Shown piece after piece: positions 1 to 4,181 of a stretch of DNA of 5,406 nt. A program made the translations under genes and the position numbers. Positions within the stretch are counted from its first letter, which is position 1, and the number at the start of each line of letters is the position of its first letter. Below the pieces are notes generated by a model, which made no database searches, had not been told where the DNA came from, and saw only the letters and a program-made list of their open reading frames with translations. Origin of the DNA: Candidatus Poribacteria bacterium (GTDB lineage: Bacteria; Poribacteria; DTPJ01); contig DTPJ01000450.1 in assembly GCA_011334435.1 (NCBI GenBank), forward strand, positions 1 through 5,406, read 5' to 3'.

Positions 1-564
1 CATAAATTTATCATTTACGCCATCTGCATTTTCATCTTGAAAGCACATCCTCTTAGCTATTGGATCGTGCATGCCATCGCCGTCTTCGTCAATGAATTTT
101 TTATGAATTTTCTTCATTTCTTCTTCTACAATTCCATAGCGATAGCCCATCAGATTTTTATTTTGATATTTTAGACCTGTTATGTCATTTATACCGTCTC
201 TATCAAAATCTAAAACATTATCGTTAATTCCGTCGTTATTTTTATCTACAAACTCTGTTCTATAATCATTTACACCGTCGCCGTCTCTGTCAATGAATAT
301 ATCATTTATGCCGTCTTTGTTTTTGTCAACGAAAGCAAAATGATGTTCATATTTAGTATTTGTGACATCGTTTATCCCATCTCCATTAGCGTCATGGAAT
401 TTGTCATTTATACCATCTTTATTTTTATCTACCCAACCTATAATTTTAGGGGTGTTAATGACAGAACCAGACTTTGGATTATCAGCTGAATATCCAACGT
501 TAAAGAATATAGCTTGATAGATCAAAAAAGATAAGATAAATATCAAAAACATTTTCCAGTTCAT
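1..564 (-). CDS. Exported Asp-loop (Ca-binding-type) repeat protein, C-terminus outside window
   Basis: The reading frame stays open from the ATG at 564 to base 1, giving 188 residues with no stop, so the gene is partial. Residues 1-27 form a signal peptide: a short Asn/Trp/Lys start, a hydrophobic stretch at about 5-23, and a plausible cleavage after Tyr-Ser-Ala. The mature part contains eight loops of the form DxNxDGxND at about residues 46, 58, 80, 92, 107, 119, 159 and 177, mostly in pairs 12 residues apart. Loops of this type, as in thrombospondin type 3 repeats and EF-hand or dockerin loops, bind Ca2+ through the Asp/Asn side chains. Calcium binding here is inferred from that pattern. 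A loop-free segment at about 128-157 contains a charged Glu/Lys stretch, and there is one Cys at 174. The gene lies 32 bases downstream of its neighbour on the same strand, so it is probably the third gene of the operon. Its exact role is not recognisable. The start is supported by a G-rich ribosome binding site; Met5 is a less likely alternative. Confidence 0.85.
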   Translation of the reverse strand, partial: MNWKMFLIFILSFLIYQAIFFNVGYSADNPKSGSVINTPKIIGWVDKNKDGINDKFHDANGDGINDVTNTKYEHHFAFVDKNKDGINDIFIDRDGDGVNDYRTEFVDKNNDGINDNVLDFDRDGINDITGLKYQNKNLMGYRYGIVEEEMKKIHKKFIDEDGDGMHDPIAKRMCFQDENADGVNDKFM

Positions 565-570
565 CAAAAA

Positions 571-577
571 CACCCCC
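571..577 (-). promoter_or_regulatory. Ribosome binding site of the partial Asp-loop gene
   Basis: On the minus strand, GGGGGTG lies 6 bases before the ATG at 564. It is an imperfect Shine-Dalgarno with one A replaced by G, and its spacing favours the ATG at 564 over the in-frame ATG four codons later. Confidence 0.55.
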
Positions 578-596
578 AACTTATACATTTACATTA

Positions 597-1079
597 TTAA
601 CGGACATTGAAACAAGGACAAGAATTCCAATTTCTACCGCAGAAACCTCTTTGATTTCCCCGTCCTTGCCAACCGTGCCTGCCATGTCCATATTCCCTGC
701 CATTACCAGACCAAACAGGGACGCCATTTTCATCTGAAACCTTGAATTCTTTGCTGTCAGCAATTATTGACTGAGGATATATATTCATTTTACCATTAAT
801 ATCAAGGACCATTCCAGTAATTTTTACTGATGTGCCTTTTTCAAGTTTTAAGCCTTTGTCTATCCAGTAAGCAGGACGACCAAGATGGACAATATATTCT
901 TTTCCGTCTGCTTCCATAGTTATTATCGGTCTATCGGCGTCAGTTATTTTTCCTTCTAATGTGACAACTTTGCTTTTATCCCAATTTTGTATTCGCCAGC
1001 CTTGATAAGAAAAGGCAATGGCAGTTGTAACTAACACAATTAAAGCAACTATTGAGCCTATAATCAATCTCTTTTTCAT
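597..1079 (-). CDS. Exported OB-fold-like protein with Gly/Arg/His/Cys-rich tail
   Basis: This encodes 160 residues. Residues 1-4 are basic (MKKR) and 5-23 are strongly hydrophobic, so the protein carries a signal peptide or stays anchored by it; no lipobox Cys is seen. Residues about 38-125 alternate short beta-strand-like stretches with turns: VVTLEGKI, PIITMEADGKEYIVHLG, GTSVKITGMVLDINGKMNI, then the closing motif DENGVPVWSG at 116-125. This pattern suggests a small OB-type barrel, as in bacterial periplasmic OB-fold proteins; the fold is inferred by eye. Residues 125-160 are rich in Gly, Arg, His, Asn and Trp, with three Cys (147, 154, 156, including CPC). That tail could bind metal or pack onto another protein or the envelope. 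The gene starts 67 bases after the stop of the upstream repeat protein, with a clear GGAGG at 1090-1094, 10 bases before the ATG. It is probably co-transcribed with both neighbours. No specific function is recognised. Confidence 0.85.
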   Translation of the reverse strand: MKKRLIIGSIVALIVLVTTAIAFSYQGWRIQNWDKSKVVTLEGKITDADRPIITMEADGKEYIVHLGRPAYWIDKGLKLEKGTSVKITGMVLDINGKMNIYPQSIIADSKEFKVSDENGVPVWSGNGREYGHGRHGWQGRGNQRGFCGRNWNSCPCFNVR

Positions 1080-1106
1080 TTTTATTTAACCTCCATCTTA
1101 ATATTA

Positions 1107-1129
1107 AGGGATGTATTTCACACATCCCT
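1107..1129 (-). other. Intercistronic stem-loop
   Basis: Perfect 8-bp arms AGGGATGT and ACATCCCT enclose a 7-base loop in the 67-base gap between the first and second genes of the operon. On the transcribed minus strand the stem is followed by an A/T mix and then the Shine-Dalgarno of the next gene, not by a U-run. A simple intrinsic terminator is therefore unlikely. More likely it is an RNA processing or stability element, or a partial attenuator that sets the ratio between the first and later proteins. That role is inferred. Confidence 0.6.
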
Positions 1130-1146
1130 ATTTTAAGGAAAATCAA

Positions 1147-1794
1147 TTATTTCCCTCTATTTCTTGTTTTCTTAAATCCTGTCCCGTCGCATATTCCACA
1201 AGAACCGTCTTGAAGCCTATCCCTGATCCTATCTGCCAACGGAGCTAACTTCGCGCTGTTGGAATCATAGGCGGTCACTGAGCGTCCATTTCTTGCTTTC
1301 GTCTTCTTTGCCTGACCAGCTGGAACATAATCTGGGTCTTGACAATTTGGGATGCCATCGTTATCGCTATCAACTGCGTTGTCGTTGATGCCATCACCAT
1401 CAGCATCTACAAAACCTCTTTTGGCTTTCTTCGTATTGCCCCTTTGTTGATCTGTTCCATCTTGTGGTTTAACATAATCTGGGTCTTGCCCATTTGGAAT
1501 GCCGTCATTATCGCTATCAACTGCGTTGTCGTTGATACCATCGCCATTAGCATCAACAAATCCTTTGGCATTGTTTCCATTTCTTGCCTTTGTCCCAGTA
1601 TAATCAGCATCTTTGCCATTAGGGATTCCATCTCCATCTGAATCTGGGGCATTGTCATTAATACCATCACCATTTGCATCTACAAACGATCTTGATTTTC
1701 CATAGCCTTTTACGTCTGCTGAGGAAAATCCCACTGCCAAACCCATAATAAATAGAGTTGCTAAAACCATCGTTAAAGCTGTTTTAACCTTCAT
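1147..1794 (-). CDS. Exported triple thrombospondin-3-like Ca-loop protein with CxxCxGTG tail
   Basis: This encodes 215 residues. Residues 1-26 are a classical signal peptide: MKVK, a hydrophobic core to about 23, and cleavage after Ser-Ser-Ala. Three near-identical 29-residue repeats occupy residues 37-65, 79-107 and 128-156. Each reads FVDxxGDGINDN, then a second loop DSDxDGIPN, and ends QDPDY (KDADY in the first), giving six Asp loops. Such loops bind Ca2+ in thrombospondin type 3 and related repeats; binding is inferred here. The linkers between repeats are Lys/Arg/Gln/Gly-rich and probably flexible. The C-terminal part (172-215) has a short helix-like stretch at 181-195, then SCGICDGTGF. 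This contains C199-x-x-C202-x-G-x-G, the single unit of a DnaJ-type zinc motif. Another Cys (151) replaces Gly in the third repeat. An AAAGGAGA ribosome site lies just upstream of the ATG at 1794. It is the first gene after a sigma-54 promoter, so it is probably the main target of the adjacent two-component system. Its function is unknown. Confidence 0.88.
   Translation of the reverse strand: MKVKTALTMVLATLFIMGLAVGFSSADVKGYGKSRSFVDANGDGINDNAPDSDGDGIPNGKDADYTGTKARNGNNAKGFVDANGDGINDNAVDSDNDGIPNGQDPDYVKPQDGTDQQRGNTKKAKRGFVDADGDGINDNAVDSDNDGIPNCQDPDYVPAGQAKKTKARNGRSVTAYDSNSAKLAPLADRIRDRLQDGSCGICDGTGFKKTRNRGK
1327..1413 (-). repeat. Asp-loop coding repeat, third unit
   Basis: This 87-base unit encodes residues 128-156. 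It differs from the second unit at only a few residues: Asp for Asn in the first loop, and Cys for Gly after the second loop. Confidence 0.85.
1474..1560 (-). repeat. Asp-loop coding repeat, second unit
   Basis: This 87-base unit encodes residues 79-107. It carries two consecutive Asp loops (DANGDGIND and DSDNDGIPN) and ends in QDPDY. At the DNA level it closely matches the third unit, which suggests tandem duplication. Confidence 0.85.
1600..1686 (-). repeat. Asp-loop coding repeat, first unit
   Basis: This 87-base unit encodes residues 37-65. It is the most divergent of the three: Pro for Val between the loops, DSDGDGIPN as second loop, and KDADY in place of QDPDY. Confidence 0.85.
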
Positions 1795-1867
1795 TTTTGT
1801 TTCTCCTTTCAGTTATAAAAATTATTTTAACCTAAATTGTTTTTACTTCAAAGTCACTTCTATTAAT

Positions 1868-1884
1868 GGCAAATACTATGCCAA
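1868..1884 (-). promoter_or_regulatory. Sigma-54 (-24/-12) promoter of the secreted-protein operon
   Basis: On the minus strand the site reads TTGGCATAGTATTTGCC. The family consensus is YTGGCACG-N4-TTGCW. The GG and GC dinucleotides are exactly 10 bases apart, as sigma-54 promoters require. TGGCA and TTGC are intact; the sixth base of the -24 element is T rather than C, and the base after TTGC is C rather than A or T. Transcription should start near 1857, leaving a leader of about 63 bases before the ATG at 1794. The presence of a GAFTGA-containing sigma-54 activator gene in the same locus strongly supports the call. Confidence 0.8.
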
Positions 1885-1960
1885 ATGTTTTTAATATGCT
1901 TGTAATCGTTTAATGATGGGCTTCTATGCAAATTTAGCTATTTTTTATCGTAATGGATAT

Positions 1961-1976
1961 GCGACAATTTCGTCGT
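1961..1976. promoter_or_regulatory. Dyad operator 1 (putative response-regulator site)
   Basis: GCGACAATTTCGTCGT has CGAC and GTCG arms around a 6-base A/T-rich spacer. Its centre is about 112 bases upstream of the predicted sigma-54 start, a usual distance for an NtrC-type enhancer site. Assignment to the adjacent regulator is inferred. Confidence 0.65.
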
Positions 1977-2032
1977 GATTATTTTTAAATAAAAATATAC
2001 AAGTCCTTTATTTTATTGCTTTTATCCTATTT

Positions 2033-2048
2033 CCGACGTTTTTGTCGG
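2033..2048. promoter_or_regulatory. Dyad operator 2 (putative response-regulator site)
   Basis: CCGACGTTTTTGTCGG has perfect 5-base arms around a 6-base spacer and is the best copy of the motif. Its centre is 72 bases from operator 1. Confidence 0.7.
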
Positions 2049-2053
2049 TTTAT

Positions 2054-2069
2054 CCGACAATTAAGTCGT
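2054..2069. promoter_or_regulatory. Dyad operator 3 (putative response-regulator site)
   Basis: CCGACAATTAAGTCGT has CGAC/GTCG arms and the same 6-base spacer. Its centre is 21 bases from operator 2, two helical turns, so two bound dimers would sit on the same face of the DNA. Confidence 0.7.
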
Positions 2070-2075
2070 TTAATG

Positions 2076-2091
2076 TTGACAAAATTGTCGC
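2076..2091. promoter_or_regulatory. Dyad operator 4, overlapping the kinase -35 box
   Basis: TTGACAAAATTGTCGC keeps GAC and GTC arms with the 6-base spacer; the left arm has T where the other copies have C. Its centre is 22 bases from operator 3. The changed left arm is also the -35 hexamer TTGACA, so a bound regulator would compete with RNA polymerase there. Autorepression is inferred. Confidence 0.6.
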
Positions 2092-2104
2092 ATAAATCTA
2101 TTAT
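2076..2104 (+). promoter_or_regulatory. Sigma-70-type promoter of the kinase-regulator operon
   Basis: A perfect -35 TTGACA (2076-2081) and a -10 TATTAT (2099-2104) are separated by the optimal 17 bases. The start would be near 2111, giving a leader of about 37 bases. An overlapping TATACT at 2102-2107 is a poorer -10 because its spacing would be 20. Confidence 0.75.
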
Positions 2105-2124
2105 ACTATTAAACTATTTATAAG

Positions 2125-2136
2125 CCGAAATTTCGG
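2125..2136. repeat. Perfect 12-bp palindrome touching the kinase ribosome site
   Basis: CCGAAATTTCGG is an exact palindrome in the predicted leader of the kinase mRNA. Its last two bases overlap the start of the GGAGGT ribosome site (2135-2140), 7 bases before the ATG. It resembles a collapsed form of the upstream dyads but lacks the GAC/GTC arms. It could be a protein site or a weak RNA hairpin with a 4-bp stem. Confidence 0.5.
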
Positions 2137-2147
2137 AGGTAGAGATT

Positions 2148-4181
2148 ATGCCACTTGATTTAAATATTATAAAAAAAGGCATTATTCAGGCAAGATATGT
2201 ATTTGCAGTAGCTATTGTCTTTATTATTGTTATGGTTGGAACAGGGCTATATGAACTTTCTTCTAGCAATAAGGACTTGATGAGGGTTTTGCATGAGGAA
2301 GCTATGTCCATTTCTGAGGCTATAAGTGTTATGAGTGATAGGGCTTTATTATGCTTTGATAATGCAATATCGCTTTTAAACGTTAAGGCGTTAAACAATG
2401 CACATTTATTAGAGATGCTGGATTATTACGGACATCTAAATAAAAAAACGTTAGATGAAATTATTGATAAAAACAATATTAAGCAGGCATTTATATTAAA
2501 CAAAGATGGTCTTGTCATTTTTGATAAAGACACAGGTCAAGATGTTATAGATAATATAAAATCTGATAGTGATTTTAAACTTCTATTAAGCGGTGCTGAA
2601 AAAGAAGCTGTAATTGACTTATACGATGACGAAGGAAACACTTTTCTGTCCGCTGTTCATCGTAGAAAAGGCGGGATCATCGCAGTCATAGCTGATGTCA
2701 ATGAAATTAAAGAACTTAGGCGATCAATCGGCATCGGGACATTAGTCCAAGCCATCGGCGAAAATGAAGGCATAGAATATATCGTCTTGCAGGACGAAAA
2801 GGGAATAATTACTGCGTCTCAAAATATAACTCAAATGAGAAAAATATCAGGCGATAGTTTTTTAGAAAACGCACTTCAAAATAAGGTATCAGATAGTCGT
2901 ATTTATAATTATGAAGGACGAGATGTCTTTGAAGTTGTAAGTCCATTTTTAATTGATTATAATTCCTATGGTCTTTTCCGAGTTGGTCTATCAATGAAAG
3001 AGGCTAACTCTATCAAAGCCAGAAGTTTGCAAAGGTTAATATTGCTGTCTATTGCGTCTGTTGTCTTTGGTATAATTGTTTTAAGTTTTCTTTTAATAAG
3101 TCAAAGTTACTCAGTATTAAATAGTGCCTATGAACGCATTCAAATTTATACAGAGACAGTATTAGAAAATATTGCTGATGGGATAATTGTTATTGATGGT
3201 AAAAGAAATATCTCAATCTTTAATAAGGCTTCTGAGAAAATTTTTGGAAGACAAGCAGATGATCTTGTAGGCAAACCTATATCCTATCTCGGTTCAGAAA
3301 TAGAGAAAATAGTTAATAGTGTTTACGATCCTAATTGGAATGCAAATATTTACGAGATTAAATTTAATTCTGATGGGTCAGAAGAGAAACTACTATCATT
3401 AAATCTGTCAAGAATTTCCAATCGTAATGATACTTCTGTCATCGCTGTTTTTAGGGATATTACCGAATCAAAAGCTATTGAAGAAAATATTAGACGGACA
3501 GAGCAGATGATCGCTATGGGGAAGCTTGCCTCAGCAGTTGCCCATGAGGTTAGAAATCCACTAAACGCTATAAGCATGACAGCACAAAGGCTTGACAGGG
3601 AGTTCACTACAACAGAAAAGACTGATGTATATCGTGAGCTTACTCAAATGATAAAAAATGAATCAATGAGGATAAACAAAATTATTGAGGATTTTCTCAA
3701 ATTTGCGAGACCTCCGAAATTAAATTTGCAACCTGTAAATGTTGACAAATTGTTAGATGATGTTATACTATTGATCACATCACATGCAGAAAAGTATAAA
3801 ATTAACATAAATAAACAATATTCTGAAATAGGCATAATGAATTTAGATTATGAGCAAATAAAGCAAGCATTGTTAAACCTTTTACTTAACGCTGTTGAAG
3901 CTATGCCAGATGGTGGGACGTTGTCAATTAAAGCGTGGAGAGAAGATAATGCAGTGCAGATAGAGATAAATGACACAGGAAAAGGCATTCCTCATGATGT
4001 TTTGCCTAGGATATTTGACTTGTATTTTACAACCAAAGATACAGGAACAGGTTTAGGATTGAGCATAGTCCAAAGGATAATCTCGGAACATAAAGGATGG
4101 ATAAAAGTGGATAGTAAATTGAACATTGGCACTACTTTTAGAATTTACCTTCCGATTGAACATCAAGAGGAGATAAAATGA
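2148..4181 (+). CDS. Membrane sensor histidine kinase (Cache-PAS-HisKA-HATPase), NtrB/ZraS/AtoS type
   Basis: This 677-residue kinase senses a signal outside the inner membrane and should phosphorylate the regulator encoded next to it. TM1 is at about 17-35 and TM2 at about 296-318. The 260-residue region between them has two PAS-like half motifs, AFILNKDGLVIFDKD (114-128) and YIVLQDEKGIITASQ (211-225), typical of a double-Cache ligand-binding domain. No HAMP domain is evident; a short helical linker (320-340) leads into a PAS domain (about 333-440, NIADGIIVIDGKRNISIFNKA). HisKA carries H466 in AHEVRNPLNAI. The ATPase has the N box (N577, N581 in NLLLNAVEAM), G1 box DTGKGI (609-614), F box (IFDLYFTTK) and G2 box GTGLGLSI (633-640), all intact, so it should be active. 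The GGAGGT ribosome site 7 bases before the ATG supports the start. Its stop overlaps the regulator's ATG by 4 bases, indicating translational coupling. The ligand is unknown. Confidence 0.95.
   Translation: MPLDLNIIKKGIIQARYVFAVAIVFIIVMVGTGLYELSSSNKDLMRVLHEEAMSISEAISVMSDRALLCFDNAISLLNVKALNNAHLLEMLDYYGHLNKKTLDEIIDKNNIKQAFILNKDGLVIFDKDTGQDVIDNIKSDSDFKLLLSGAEKEAVIDLYDDEGNTFLSAVHRRKGGIIAVIADVNEIKELRRSIGIGTLVQAIGENEGIEYIVLQDEKGIITASQNITQMRKISGDSFLENALQNKVSDSRIYNYEGRDVFEVVSPFLIDYNSYGLFRVGLSMKEANSIKARSLQRLILLSIASVVFGIIVLSFLLISQSYSVLNSAYERIQIYTETVLENIADGIIVIDGKRNISIFNKASEKIFGRQADDLVGKPISYLGSEIEKIVNSVYDPNWNANIYEIKFNSDGSEEKLLSLNLSRISNRNDTSVIAVFRDITESKAIEENIRRTEQMIAMGKLASAVAHEVRNPLNAISMTAQRLDREFTTTEKTDVYRELTQMIKNESMRINKIIEDFLKFARPPKLNLQPVNVDKLLDDVILLITSHAEKYKININKQYSEIGIMNLDYEQIKQALLNLLLNAVEAMPDGGTLSIKAWREDNAVQIEINDTGKGIPHDVLPRIFDLYFTTKDTGTGLGLSIVQRIISEHKGWIKVDSKLNIGTTFRIYLPIEHQEEIK

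Larger units (their letters stand above)
1795..2147. promoter_or_regulatory. Divergent control region between secreted-protein operon and two-component system
   Basis: This 353-base gene-free stretch separates two divergent units. From left to right it holds the leader and ribosome site of the minus-strand operon, a sigma-54 promoter at 1868-1884, one dyad at 1961-1976, and an A/T-only stretch with TATTTTT/AAAAATA arms at 1980-1997. Three clustered dyads follow at 2033-2091, then a sigma-70-type promoter overlapping the last dyad, a 12-bp palindrome and the kinase ribosome site. The A/T-rich DNA between dyads and sigma-54 promoter could bend to bring a bound activator to the polymerase. No convincing IHF consensus was seen by eye. 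Confidence 0.85.

Noticed and set aside
1..429. Periodic short repeats that might suggest a CRISPR or tandem DNA array
   Set aside because: The periodicity is codon-based (DxNxDGxND loops), copies vary at synonymous positions, and the reading frame is continuous; there are no spacers of uniform length between identical repeats.
581..763. 60-residue minus-strand frame overlapping the end of the OB-fold-like gene
   Set aside because: It overlaps the well-supported 597-1079 gene in another frame, and no independent start signal is visible.
1107..1129. Intrinsic terminator between first and second operon genes
   Set aside because: No U-run follows the stem on either transcribed strand, and the next gene's ribosome site follows closely.
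1339..1641. 100-residue open frame on the plus strand
   Set aside because: It lies antisense to the Asp-loop repeats, its periodic Ile/Val composition mirrors the repeat DNA, and it has no clear ribosome site. It is a shadow of the real gene.
1917..1930. TGGGCTTCTATGCA as a second sigma-54 promoter on the plus strand
   Set aside because: The GG-GC spacing is 7 or 8 bases instead of 10, which sigma-54 does not tolerate.
2102..2107. TATACT as the -10 element of the kinase promoter
   Set aside because: It would give a 20-base spacer from TTGACA; TATTAT at 2099-2104 gives the optimal 17.
3350..3607. 85-residue minus-strand frame within the kinase gene
   Set aside because: It is antisense to the conserved PAS and HisKA coding region and has no supporting signals.
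3742..3755. Sequence TTGACAAATTGTTA inside the kinase gene, resembling dyad 4
   Set aside because: It lacks the GTCG right arm and the 6-base spacer, and lies within coding sequence; a chance match in AT-rich DNA.
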